Below the pieces are notes generated by a model that was not told the DNA's origin, ran no database searches, and saw nothing but the letters and a program-made list of their open reading frames with translations. Position numbers and translations under genes: made by a program. This document shows, piece by piece, positions 1 through 8,351 of a stretch of DNA of 38,716 bases (position 1 is its first letter; every line of letters begins with the position of its first letter). The stretch is from an uncultured Atopobiaceae bacterium (lineage in GTDB: Bacteria > Actinomycetota > Coriobacteriia > Coriobacteriales > Atopobiaceae), in contig CANPVI010000002.1 of assembly GCA_947581665.1 (NCBI GenBank), forward strand, positions 1-38,716. The letters run 5' to 3'.

Positions 1-579
1 CTCCCTGAGCGTGGCCTCGGGATAGACCTTGCCGGTGGGGTTGTTCGGAGAATCGACCACGATGGCGCAGGTCTTGGCCGTGATGGCGGCCGCGACGGCG
101 TCGACGTCGATGTCGAAGGTCTCCTGGTCGGCGAGCACCTCCACGCACCGCGCGCCGGCGGCCTCGATCCACAGCTTGTACTCGGGGAAGTAGGGCGCGA
201 TCACGATGATCTCGCCCTCGCCCGGCTGTGTGAGGGCGCGGAAGGTGGCCGCGAGGGCGGGCGCGGCGCCCGCGGTGAGGAAGAGGTCGGTGGCGGCGTA
301 GTCCACGCCATAGCGGCGGTTGAGTGAGGCGGCCACCGCCTGACGCGCCTCGGGAAGGCCGACGGCCGGCGTGTAGCCGTGGAGGGCCATCGACGGAAGC
401 GTGAGCGCGCGCTCGATGGAGGCGCGGACCTCGTCCGGCGCGGGCGCCGAGGGGTTGCCGAGCGAGAAGTCGAAGACCTTGCCCGCGCCGATGGCGGCCT
501 TGCGGCCCGCGGCGTAGGCGGCGATCTCGCGGATGGACGACTTCTCGGAGCCGTACTGGAACATTTCAGCGTTGATCAT
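1..579 (-). CDS. Pyridoxal-phosphate aminotransferase, class I/II (N-terminal part, cut by window edge)
   Basis: The first 193 codons of an aminotransferase enter from the left edge; no stop is reached. It begins MINAEMFQYGSEKSSIRE, with ATG at 577-579 preceded by AGGGGAG. Fold type I features are visible: a small-domain lead with FSLGNPSAP near residues 38-46, ALHGYTPAVGLPEARQAVA near 65-83 (the usual HGYTP..G...LR segment), the glycine-rich LTAGAAPAL cofactor-phosphate region near 101-109, and VDSPNNPTGKVYP near 176-188, which carries the Asn that binds the cofactor. The catalytic lysine would lie beyond the window. The family transfers amino groups between amino acids and 2-oxo acids in the cytoplasm; the donor (aspartate, aromatic or other) cannot be read from this half. 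It lies 58 bases after ftsH on the same strand and may be its last co-transcribed partner. Confidence 0.9.
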   Translation of the reverse strand, partial: MINAEMFQYGSEKSSIREIAAYAAGRKAAIGAGKVFDFSLGNPSAPAPDEVRASIERALTLPSMALHGYTPAVGLPEARQAVAASLNRRYGVDYAATDLFLTAGAAPALAATFRALTQPGEGEIIVIAPYFPEYKLWIEAAGARCVEVLADQETFDIDVDAVAAAITAKTCAIVVDSPNNPTGKVYPEATLRE

Positions 580-637
580 GGCGAGCTCTCCCCTCGCGGT
601 TCGTGCGTCATGGATTTTAAGCTTCCCGCGCGCTGGC

Positions 638-2929
638 TCAGTCGTCGGACTCCGTTGGCTCGGGATCGCCCTTTGCGTCCACCTCGGCGTCGGAGGCCTC
701 GAGCTCGCGTGCCGCAGCCGCCTCGGCGGCGATCGCCGCATCGGCCGCGCGCACTGCGGGATCAGCCGACGGCTTGTCGCCCGTGGCCGCAGAGACGTCG
801 CGCTCCTCCTCGTCCGCCTCGTCCAGGCCACCGTCGGCGAGGGCATCGCCTGCGGGGGCCACGTCGGCGCCCTCCTCGGCGGCTCTCGCGTTCGCGGCCT
901 CCTCGGGATGCGCGGCGAGGTAGTCGTCCCAACGGTCGTCGAGGAGCGCCTTCACGGCCTCGCCCTCCACCGTCTCGCGCTCGAGCAGCACGGACGCCAT
1001 GAGGCGCATTTGATCGGCGCGCTCCTCGAGGATCGTCCTCGCGCGTTCGTGGGCCTCGCTGATGATGCGGCTCACCTCGGCGTCGATGCGATCGGCGGTC
1101 TTAGGGGAGTAATCCTGGTGCTGCGCGTAGTCGCGCCCGAGGAAGACCTCGTGCTGCGCCTCGCCGAACACCTGCACGCCGAGCGCGTCGCTCATGCCGA
1201 GGCGCGTGACCATGTTGCGCGCGAGCTTCGTCGCGCGCTCGAGGTCGTTCGAGGCGCCCGTCGTGATGTCGTCGCAGAAGAGCTCCTCGGCCGTGCGTCC
1301 GCCGAGCAGCACCGCGATGCTGTCGAGCATGGTGCTCCGGCTCTCGAGGAAGCGATCCTCCTCCGGCAGCGAGAGCGTGTAGCCGAGCGCCTGGCCTCGG
1401 GCGATGATCGAGATCTTGTGCACCGGGTCGGCGTCTTCGAGCACGTGGCCCACGAGCGCGTGGCCGCTCTCGTGGAAGGCGATGGTCTTGCGCTCGCGCT
1501 CCGTGATCACGCGGCTCTTGCGCTCGGGGCCGGCCACCACGCGCTCCATGGCCTCCTCGATCTCGGCTTGGCCGATGGTCGGGAGGTTCCTGCGCGCGGC
1601 GAGGATGGCGGCCTCGTTCATGAGGTTCATGAGGTCGGCGCCCGTGAAGCCCGGCGTGAGCTTCGCGAGCTCGGCATAGGAGACCTCGGGGGCGAGCGGC
1701 TTGTTCGCGCCGTGGACGCGCAGGATCTTCTCGCGGCCCACGAGGTCGGGCCGGTCGACCGTCACCTGGCGATCGAAGCGCCCGGGGCGCAGGAGCGCGG
1801 GATCGAGGACGTCGGGGCGGTTCGTGGCGGCGATGAGGATGACGGTCTCCTTCTCCTCGAAGCCGTCCATCTCCACGAGGAGCTGGTTCAGCGTCTGCTC
1901 GCGCTCGTCGTGGCCGCCACCGAGGCCGGCGCCCCTCTGGCGTCCGACCGCGTCGATCTCGTCGATGAAGATGATGGCCGGTGCCTGCGCCTTCGCCTGC
2001 TTGAAGAGGTCGCGCACGCGGCTCGCGCCCACGCCCACGAACATCTCCACGAAGTCGGAACCGGAGATGGAGAAGAACGGCACGCCCGCCTCGCCGGCCA
2101 CGGCCTTCGCGAGGAGCGTCTTGCCCGTGCCGGGAGGGCCGACGAGCAGCACGCCGTGGGGGATCTTCGCGCCGAGGCGGCGGAAGCGCTCGGGCTCGGC
2201 GAGGAAGTCGCGCACCTCGCGAAGCTCCTCCACGGCCTCGTCGATGCCTGCGACGTCGTCGAAGGTCACGTTCGGCCGCGTGGCCTCGTTCGTCTGGGCC
2301 TTCGTCTTGCCGAACTGCATGGCGTTGCTGTTCTGGTTCTGCATGCGGCTCATGAAGTACACCATCACGCCCACCAGAAGCAGCGTGGGGATGAGCGAGA
2401 AGAGGAGCGAGCTCAGGAAGTCGCCGTCGGAGGTGTCCACCACGTAGGTGACGGACGGGTGCTTCGCCATGAGCTCGTCGAGGCTGTCGACTCCGGCGTA
2501 GGTGCTCGTGTAGTAGATGGGCGCCTCGCCCGCGTCCTTGGCCTCGTCGCTCACCCACACCGTGCCCTCGAGCGCGCCGCTCTCGGTGTGGAAGGTCACG
2601 GACTGCACGAGCCCCTGCTCGACGGCGAGCGTGAACTCGTTCGTGGGGATGTTGATGGTCGTGGCGTTGTTCTGCGTGGTGGGGCCGGAGAAGGTCCAGA
2701 AGAGGTAGATGCCGCAGATGATGGCGATGATGAGGTAGATGAGGGTCACGCGGCCGTTGGAATGCGGGCCCTGGGGGTTCGAGGGGCCCACCGGTCCGAG
2801 CGGACCGCCGTTTCCGCCGTCATCGCCGTGGTTCACGCCACTCGGTCGCGGCGGCCGCGAGCCGTCATGGCCCGCGAAGCGGGTGGCCCGCACGTGCGCG
2901 GAGCTTGTGGAACGTTCGAAGATAGCCAT
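638..2929 (-). CDS. ftsH: ATP-dependent zinc metalloprotease FtsH
   Basis: Membrane-anchored AAA+ protease that removes misassembled membrane proteins and short-lived regulators. The 763-residue product has membrane helix 1 near 61-80, an extracytoplasmic domain, and helix 2 near 170-193. The AAA module has Walker A GPPGTGKT at 264-271, Walker B IIFIDEID at 319-326, and the second region of homology [17 protein letters not shown] near 370-386. The peptidase site has HESGH at 486-490 and the third zinc ligand, Asp in ASNDLE, at about 563. All catalytic residues are present. The approximately 60-residue N-terminal lead is Gly/Pro-rich and the last roughly 100 residues are acidic and Ala-rich; both look disordered. 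The ATG at 2929 lies 24 bases after the hpt stop. The tilS-hpt-ftsH order is a widely conserved bacterial neighbourhood. Confidence 0.97.
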   Translation of the reverse strand: MAIFERSTSSAHVRATRFAGHDGSRPPRPSGVNHGDDGGNGGPLGPVGPSNPQGPHSNGRVTLIYLIIAIICGIYLFWTFSGPTTQNNATTINIPTNEFTLAVEQGLVQSVTFHTESGALEGTVWVSDEAKDAGEAPIYYTSTYAGVDSLDELMAKHPSVTYVVDTSDGDFLSSLLFSLIPTLLLVGVMVYFMSRMQNQNSNAMQFGKTKAQTNEATRPNVTFDDVAGIDEAVEELREVRDFLAEPERFRRLGAKIPHGVLLVGPPGTGKTLLAKAVAGEAGVPFFSISGSDFVEMFVGVGASRVRDLFKQAKAQAPAIIFIDEIDAVGRQRGAGLGGGHDEREQTLNQLLVEMDGFEEKETVILIAATNRPDVLDPALLRPGRFDRQVTVDRPDLVGREKILRVHGANKPLAPEVSYAELAKLTPGFTGADLMNLMNEAAILAARRNLPTIGQAEIEEAMERVVAGPERKSRVITERERKTIAFHESGHALVGHVLEDADPVHKISIIARGQALGYTLSLPEEDRFLESRSTMLDSIAVLLGGRTAEELFCDDITTGASNDLERATKLARNMVTRLGMSDALGVQVFGEAQHEVFLGRDYAQHQDYSPKTADRIDAEVSRIISEAHERARTILEERADQMRLMASVLLERETVEGEAVKALLDDRWDDYLAAHPEEAANARAAEEGADVAPAGDALADGGLDEADEEERDVSAATGDKPSADPAVRAADAAIAAEAAAARELEASDAEVDAKGDPEPTESDD

Positions 2930-2953
2930 GTTCGTGCCCTGGGTTCGAAGACG

Positions 2954-3520
2954 CTAGGAATAGACCTCGGGCTTCAGGACGCCGAGGTAGGGAAGGTTGC
3001 GATAGCGCTCATCGTAATCGAGGCCGTAGCCCACCACGAAGGCGTCGGGCACATGCGCGCCCACGTAGCGCGGAAGCACCGCGCTCCTCTGCCCCGGCAC
3101 GTCCTTCACGAGGAAGGCGGCGATCTCGATGGAGCGGGGCCCGCGGCTCTCGAGGTTCTTGATGAGGTAGTTCAAGGTGATGCCCGTATCGAGGATGTCC
3201 TCGACGATCACGATGTCGCGGCCCTCGATGGGCGTGTCGAGATCCTTCAGGATGCGCACGACGCCCGAGCTCTTGGCGGCCGAGCCGTAGCTCGAGACGG
3301 CCATGAAGTCGATCTGCATCGGGCAATGCACGGCGCGGATGAGGTCGGCGAAGAAGACGACGGCGCCGCGCAGGATGGCGATGAAGAGCGGGTTCGATTC
3401 CCGGTAGTCTTCCGCGAGCTCCTCGCCCATGCGCTTGACGATGCCCTTGATGTCGGCCTGGGAGAGGAGGACGCACTCGATGTCCTCGTGGCTCGGCACG
3501 CGCCCTTCGTCGTGATCCAT
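2954..3520 (-). CDS. hpt: Hypoxanthine phosphoribosyltransferase
   Basis: Purine salvage enzyme that joins hypoxanthine (and usually guanine) to PRPP to form IMP or GMP in the cytoplasm. The 188-residue product has the usual family length. The PRPP-binding loop IVIVEDILDTGITLNYL lies near residues 96-112, the AILRGAVVFFADL segment near 48-60, and the purine-contact segment DAFVVGYGLDYDERYRNLPY near the C-terminus. An upstream TTG at 3523 is possible, but ATG at 3520 sits eight bases after GGAGGA and is preferred. It follows tilS by 62 bases and precedes ftsH by 24 bases on the same strand, so the three are probably one operon. Confidence 0.96.
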   Translation of the reverse strand: MDHDEGRVPSHEDIECVLLSQADIKGIVKRMGEELAEDYRESNPLFIAILRGAVVFFADLIRAVHCPMQIDFMAVSSYGSAAKSSGVVRILKDLDTPIEGRDIVIVEDILDTGITLNYLIKNLESRGPRSIEIAAFLVKDVPGQRSAVLPRYVGAHVPDAFVVGYGLDYDERYRNLPYLGVLKPEVYS

Positions 3521-3582
3521 CAAGGTTCCTCCTCAAAGCCCCGCAGGCGACGCGACGCGCGCTCGCGGGAGCATCACGGCAA

Positions 3583-5139
3583 TCATCCGAGCGTTAATAG
3601 TACCAACGTGGCCGTGGAGGGCGTCACGCGAGCCCGTTCATCGGCGCGAATGCCGGCCACCCATACGATTTCGCCCTTCGGCCCCCGCCTCACCACCGGC
3701 ACGCGCGCGCGTTCGCGCGCGGGCACGCCGGCGTCCGCGAGGAGGTCGGAGAGGCGCTTCGAGCGCCCGTCCATCCCGAGCGGGCAGAGGACCTCGCCCA
3801 CCTCGGGCGGCCCCACCCAGAGCCTCGAGGCGGGATCCTTGGGCGAGAGACCGCAGGCCTCGGCGTCGAGCATCACCGCCCGGCCCTCGTACTCGAGGCC
3901 GAAGGTGCGCGCGGCGGCTACCACGTCCAAGGTGTGCGCGGTGCTCCGGAAGCGCGCCTCGAGCACGGCGCGCGGCCCGTCGAGCTCGCGCTCTTCGCCC
4001 TCCTCGCGGAGCGCGTTCGGCACGAGCGGCCCGAGGACGAGGCGTCCCGGTACGCCGAGCCAGCCCGAGGAGAGCGCCTCCTGGGCGCGGCGCGCGCGGA
4101 TGATGAGGACGCCGTGGTCCATCGCCACGTCCACGCCGAGGGGCGTGGTGAGGCTCCCGGACCCCGCCGCCACGAGCTCGAGCACGCGGTTCACATGGCG
4201 CGCCTCGAGCCGCGCCATCGGCTCGGCCTCGAGGATCGCACTCCGCACCACGCGCCTCGCGATGGCCACGTCCTCGAGCGAGAGCGCGGCGCCATCGAGC
4301 AGGCAGTACCCGTCGTCCGCCTCGATCGTGAGGACGCGCCTCGCCTCGGCGGCGAGGCCCGTGAGGTAGGCGTCCTCGTCGCCGAGCAAATCGCAGGTGG
4401 AGGAAAGCGCCAAGGCGAGCTTCGGGTTCCTCGCCTTGGCGGGCGGCACGAGCTCGCGCCGCACGTAGTTGCGCAGGTAGCGCTCATCGTCGTTCGTCGA
4501 ATCCTCGCGCCAGATGATCCCGTGCATGCGGCAGGCCTCGCAGAGCTCGTCGTGCGTGCGATCGAGGAGCGGGCGCACGATGCGGTTCCTCCTGCGCGGG
4601 ATGGAGGAGAGCCCCGCCGGTCCCGAGCCGCGAAGCGCGTTCATGAAGAACGTCTCCACGCGATCGTCGGCCGTGTGGGCGGTGAGGATCCGCGCGTCGC
4701 CGGGCCTCGTGCCCGCCTCCTCCGAGAGGCGATTCGCGAGCTCGTTGGCGGCCGCGTAGCGCGCGTCGCGCGCCACGTCCTCGAAGCTGCGCCCATGGCT
4801 TTGCGCGGCGAGCGCCGGCACGTCCCTCGAGATCACGGTGCAGGGGATGCCGAAGCGCGCGGCGAGCTCGCGCACGAACTCCTCGTCCTCCTCGGCGTCG
4901 ATCGGACGCGTCTGGTGGTTCACGTGGAGCACGTGGAGGCGCTCCCGGCCGATGCGCGCCGTGCCGCGACCGTCCTCGATGTCGAGCGTGGAGGTGGCGG
5001 CGAAGAGGAGGAGCGCCGAGCTGTCGGCACCGCCGGAGACCATGAGGACCACGGGGGCGCCGTGGGCCGCACTCCCCCTGCCGCTCGCCCGCTCGAAGGG
5101 CGAGCCCTGGTGGCCGAAGCGCCGTGCCACGCTCGTCAC
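3583..5139 (-). CDS. tilS: tRNA(Ile)-lysidine synthetase TilS
   Basis: Converts cytidine 34 of tRNA-Ile(CAU) to lysidine using ATP and lysine, which switches decoding from AUG to AUA. The 518-residue product has the N-type PP-loop LMVSGGADSSALL near residues 32-44, followed by LHVLHVNHQTR near 69-79 and the typical TAHTADDRVETFFMNALRGSG segment with its conserved acidic and Arg residues. The C-terminal part has WVGPPEVGEVLCPLGMDGRSKRLSDLL, the TilS C-terminal tRNA-binding domain. The start is GTG at 5139, preceded by GGGGAGG at eight-base spacing. It is the first gene of the minus-strand tilS-hpt-ftsH block and is divergent from the MBL-fold gene at 5257. Confidence 0.95.
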   Translation of the reverse strand: MTSVARRFGHQGSPFERASGRGSAAHGAPVVLMVSGGADSSALLLFAATSTLDIEDGRGTARIGRERLHVLHVNHQTRPIDAEEDEEFVRELAARFGIPCTVISRDVPALAAQSHGRSFEDVARDARYAAANELANRLSEEAGTRPGDARILTAHTADDRVETFFMNALRGSGPAGLSSIPRRRNRIVRPLLDRTHDELCEACRMHGIIWREDSTNDDERYLRNYVRRELVPPAKARNPKLALALSSTCDLLGDEDAYLTGLAAEARRVLTIEADDGYCLLDGAALSLEDVAIARRVVRSAILEAEPMARLEARHVNRVLELVAAGSGSLTTPLGVDVAMDHGVLIIRARRAQEALSSGWLGVPGRLVLGPLVPNALREEGEERELDGPRAVLEARFRSTAHTLDVVAAARTFGLEYEGRAVMLDAEACGLSPKDPASRLWVGPPEVGEVLCPLGMDGRSKRLSDLLADAGVPARERARVPVVRRGPKGEIVWVAGIRADERARVTPSTATLVLLTLG

Positions 5140-5256
5140 GCTCCTCGCCTCCCCTCGCGTTTAGACATCCGATGCCGCCAGGTACACACTACCCCCAAGT
5201 GCGCGGACGCGATCCCGCCGTCGCGCGCAACGATGCGAACGCTCAAGGGGAGGCCC

Positions 5257-6075
5257 ATGGCAGGCGTGCTCACGCTCCACGTACTCGGTTCCGGCTCGAA
5301 GGGCAACGCCGCCATCGTCGAGGGCCCCGAGGGAAGCATCCTCGTGGACTGCGGCCTCGCGCGCCGCACGCTCATCTCCCGAGCCGCGGAGCTCGGCGTC
5401 GACGCCGAGGACGTGCGGCTCGTGCTCATCACCCACGAGCACACGGACCACATCCGCGGCCTCGAGGTGTGGTCTCGCCACTGGGAGGGACCGATCGTGG
5501 CGAGCGGCGGCACGGCCACCTCGCGCCGGCTCGTGGGGCTCGGCGTGGAGCGAGTGGCGGTGGGCGCGCGCTTCGAGGCCGCCGGCATGGCCGTCCGCAC
5601 CCTCGCCACGAGCCACGACACGCGCGAGCCGATGGGCCTCGTCTTCGAGGCCGCGGGCGAGCGCCTCGCCATCATCACCGACACGGGCGTCTTTCCCGAG
5701 GAGGCGCTCGAGACGGCGAGGGGCGCGAGGATCATCGCGCTCGAGAGCAACCACGACGAGGGCATGCTCGCCGAGGGACCCTACCCTTGGGCGCTCAAGC
5801 GGCGGATCTCCTCGGAGTACGGGCACCTTTCGAACGCGCAGGCGGCCGAGGCGGCGGCGGGGATCGTCACCTCGGCCACCGAGACGCTCGTGCTCATGCA
5901 CCTCTCCGAGGAGAACAACCTGCCTTCGCTTGCCGTGCGCGCGTGCGCCGAGCGCCTCGGCGCCGAGCCCGCGAACGCCACCTTCACGAGGGCCGTGCGC
6001 ATGCGACGGGAGGACGACGCATCTCCACTTGAGATTGTGTGCGCCTCGCAGACGCGTCCGATGACGTTCGGCTGA
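5257..6075 (+). CDS. MBL-fold metallo-hydrolase, YycJ/WalJ-like
   Basis: A 272-residue metallo-beta-lactamase-fold hydrolase. It opens with LTLHVLGSGSKGNAAIVEG, and has the zinc motif THEHTDHIRG (HxHxDH) near residues 63-72, the later ligands in TSHDTREPMG and IITDTGVFP, and ESNHDEGML near 160-168. This matches the YycJ/WalJ group, whose members are proposed exo- or endonucleases or phosphodiesterases; the substrate is not established by sequence. A long open frame extends upstream to 3934, but it runs antisense through tilS. ATG 5257 has AAGGGGAGG at 5245-5253 and begins exactly at the conserved domain. An in-frame ATG at 5233 lacks a good site. It is divergent from tilS with a 117-base gap. 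Confidence 0.93.
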   Translation: MAGVLTLHVLGSGSKGNAAIVEGPEGSILVDCGLARRTLISRAAELGVDAEDVRLVLITHEHTDHIRGLEVWSRHWEGPIVASGGTATSRRLVGLGVERVAVGARFEAAGMAVRTLATSHDTREPMGLVFEAAGERLAIITDTGVFPEEALETARGARIIALESNHDEGMLAEGPYPWALKRRISSEYGHLSNAQAAEAAAGIVTSATETLVLMHLSEENNLPSLAVRACAERLGAEPANATFTRAVRMRREDDASPLEIVCASQTRPMTFG

Positions 6076-6128
6076 GTGCGCCGCGCTATCATCCAGCCAT
6101 GGGCCCGGATCGTCTTCAGGGAGGGTAC

Positions 6129-6563
6129 GTGGCGGCCTCCGACACCTCACACACGCCGCGTCCGAACGCGGACGACGTCCAGCGCGCGCCGAATGATTCG
6201 ACGGTTTCCGTGGGTGGCCGCAAGGCCTTCTCCCACGAGCCCAAGCCGCGCAAGACGCAGCCTCCCGCGAGCGTGACGAGCGAGGATTTCGCCACCACGG
6301 ACTACGCCGAGAGCACGAACTTCACGAGCAAGGGCGCGCCGCGCGTGTCCGATGGCGGGTATCGCCGCTCGCGCTCGGGCGAGAAGCGCATGAGGGAAAC
6401 CCTCCGCTACGGCCAGTACCTCGAGGTCCCCAAGGGAAAGCAGCCCATCTTCCAGCAGCAGAGGAGCTCCAGGCGCACGGCGCTCGTCGTCGCGGCCATC
6501 CTCGTGGCGTTGGCGGTGGTGCTCTTCTTCTGCTGGATGTTCTTCTGGCGATCGATGTCCTAG
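6129..6563 (+). CDS. Small tail-anchored membrane protein of unknown function
   Basis: I do not recognise the family. The 144-residue product is hydrophilic and probably disordered over its first 110 residues, rich in Ser, Thr, Pro, Arg and Lys. It ends in one hydrophobic helix (TALVVAAILVALAVVLFFCWMF) with only six residues after it, so it should be a C-terminally anchored, cytoplasm-facing protein. The GTG at 6129 has AGGGAGG at 6118-6124. In-frame starts further upstream, at 6039 and 6099, have no site, and 6039 overlaps the preceding gene. It begins 53 bases after the MBL-fold gene on the same strand, so co-transcription is likely, and it converges on the PASTA gene. No enzymatic motif is visible. 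Confidence 0.72.
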   Translation: MAASDTSHTPRPNADDVQRAPNDSTVSVGGRKAFSHEPKPRKTQPPASVTSEDFATTDYAESTNFTSKGAPRVSDGGYRRSRSGEKRMRETLRYGQYLEVPKGKQPIFQQQRSSRRTALVVAAILVALAVVLFFCWMFFWRSMS

Positions 6564-6593
6564 CGCTCCGTCCCCATCGCCCTTGCGCCGGCG

Positions 6594-8297
6594 CTAGGCG
6601 ATCCCCGCCCCCTGGAGGACGAGCGCGGCCGCCACGTCCGCGAGCGAGCCGTCGTAGCCCTCCACGTCGATGCCCGCGTCCGCGAGCTCGCGCTCGAGGT
6701 CCGACGTTTTCTCCATGCCCACCATGGCCCGCGCGCCGGACGCCGTGCCCTCCGTCGCGTCCCGCCAGATGACGACGTACCACGTACTCTCCCCCATCTG
6801 CGAGGCCTTGGCCACGTAGGTGGCTCCCTCGTGCGCGGTGGTCTCGTCACCCTCGCCGGAGGAGGTCGTGGTGGTCTGGGAATCGGAGCGCAGGCCGCAC
6901 GCGTTCATCACCTTCGTGATGGAATCCTGCGTGGGCTCGAAGTCGCCGCCCGTGCCGGTGAGCGCAAGGCACGCGCCGATCGGCGCCTTGCCCTCGGCGA
7001 GGAGGTTCGGCGGGAAGAGCTGGAAGCCGCGGGGGATGGAAAACGGCAGCGGCGAGAAGCCGATGGCCTCGATGCGCAGGTCGTCCGCCTCGTCCTCGGC
7101 GCCGCCGAAGCCCGCCGTCCACGCCATCGAGAGCTCGCCGTCGGTCTCCTTGGCATAGGACACGGCAAAGCCCGCATCCTGGAGGAAGCTCGACACGTCC
7201 TCGGGCTCGAAGCGCAGGAACCCCGCGAGGTCGAAGGCGCTCTGCGGGTACGGCGAGGACACGCTCACGTCCACCGACTGCCCCTCGCGGAGCTCGGTGC
7301 CCGCGGCGGGATCGGTGGAGACGACGCGCCCGGCCTCCACGTCCTCGGAGGGCACGTAGGACACGCTCCCCGTGAGGCCGGCTCGCTCGAGCGCGGCGAG
7401 CGCCGCCTGCTCGGCCAGCCCGATCACGTCCGGCACGGTGTAGGGCTGCGCCACCACGAGCGTGACCACGTCCTCGGCGGACACCTTCGTGCCCGCGACG
7501 GGCGAGACCGCGATGACGGTGCCCTTGGGGTCGGACGCGTTTTGGTATTCGAGCCGCAGCTGGTCGATGCCCGCGGCGGAGAGCTTCGCGCGCGCCTCCT
7601 CGAGCGGGAGCCCCTCGACGTCGGGCACGAGGCGCAAGATGCCGATGCCGAGCTCCACCGTGCGGCCGAGCGCGATCCTGCGCCCCGCCTGCGGCTGCAT
7701 GGAGACGACGGTGCCCGCGCCGTCGTCCACGACGACCGAGCTCACCTCCACCTCGAACCCAGCCTCCGTGAGGGTGGCCGTGGCCTCGGCCTCGGACATG
7801 CCCATGACGTCGGGCACGCTCACGCCACCCCAAAGCTCGAGGCGCCAGCTCACGAACGCGATGGCGACCGCAGCCACCACCACGGCGGCGATCGCGGCGA
7901 AGACGTAGGGCCGCTTCGAGCGGCGATTCGGCATGCCGGCGTCGGGATCGTCGAGCACCGGCGCCGGGGCGGGCGCGGCGCTCTCGTAGTGGGACGGCGG
8001 CACCTCGACGTCGAGGCCATCTCCGTCGAGCCCGCGATCGTCCGCGGGATCCGGATCCTCGGGCGCGTCGAGCAGGGTCGTCTCGCCCGGAAGCACCGTC
8101 TCCTCGCGCCGGCGCGCCACGCGGGTCCCATCGCCCGCCGCGGGGCGCGAAACCTCGGTGGGCTCGTTTCCGGAATAGCGCACCACGCGCGTGGAATCGG
8201 CGTACTCGGGCTCGCTATTGGAACCGATGATCTGGCCGCAGCGGTGGCAAAACGCCGAATCGTCGGCGAGCTCAGCCCCACACCTCGGACACTTCAT
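6594..8297 (-). CDS. Zinc-ribbon, single-span membrane protein with three PASTA domains (no kinase)
   Basis: The 567-residue product starts with a zinc ribbon (CPRC at 3-6, CHRC at 17-20), followed by an acidic, probably disordered cytoplasmic linker. One membrane helix lies near 130-150. Three PASTA repeats begin at VPDVMGMSEAEA, VPDVEGLPLEEA and VPDVIGLAEQAA (about 160-350), and an outside C-terminal domain of about 210 residues follows that I do not recognise. PASTA repeats in other proteins bind peptidoglycan fragments or beta-lactams, but this protein lacks the Ser/Thr kinase domain usually joined to them. ATG 8297 puts the zinc ribbon at the N-terminus; GAGGGG is close upstream. In-frame starts at 8309 and 8342 are alternatives. 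It follows nadE by 54 bases and may be its co-transcribed partner. A cell-wall sensing role is inference. Confidence 0.85.
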   Translation of the reverse strand: MKCPRCGAELADDSAFCHRCGQIIGSNSEPEYADSTRVVRYSGNEPTEVSRPAAGDGTRVARRREETVLPGETTLLDAPEDPDPADDRGLDGDGLDVEVPPSHYESAAPAPAPVLDDPDAGMPNRRSKRPYVFAAIAAVVVAAVAIAFVSWRLELWGGVSVPDVMGMSEAEATATLTEAGFEVEVSSVVVDDGAGTVVSMQPQAGRRIALGRTVELGIGILRLVPDVEGLPLEEARAKLSAAGIDQLRLEYQNASDPKGTVIAVSPVAGTKVSAEDVVTLVVAQPYTVPDVIGLAEQAALAALERAGLTGSVSYVPSEDVEAGRVVSTDPAAGTELREGQSVDVSVSSPYPQSAFDLAGFLRFEPEDVSSFLQDAGFAVSYAKETDGELSMAWTAGFGGAEDEADDLRIEAIGFSPLPFSIPRGFQLFPPNLLAEGKAPIGACLALTGTGGDFEPTQDSITKVMNACGLRSDSQTTTTSSGEGDETTAHEGATYVAKASQMGESTWYVVIWRDATEGTASGARAMVGMEKTSDLERELADAGIDVEGYDGSLADVAAALVLQGAGIA

Positions 8298-8351
8298 GGC
8301 CCCTCGCATTCGTCGCCGCGCGCCGCGCGCGCCATCGCCCACGCTTCCATC

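Noticed and set aside
533-4369. A plus-strand open frame of 1278 codons
   Set aside because: It runs antisense through ftsH, hpt and part of tilS, which have full domain matches. The translation is a His/Arg/Ala/Glu-rich shadow typical of GC-rich coding DNA.
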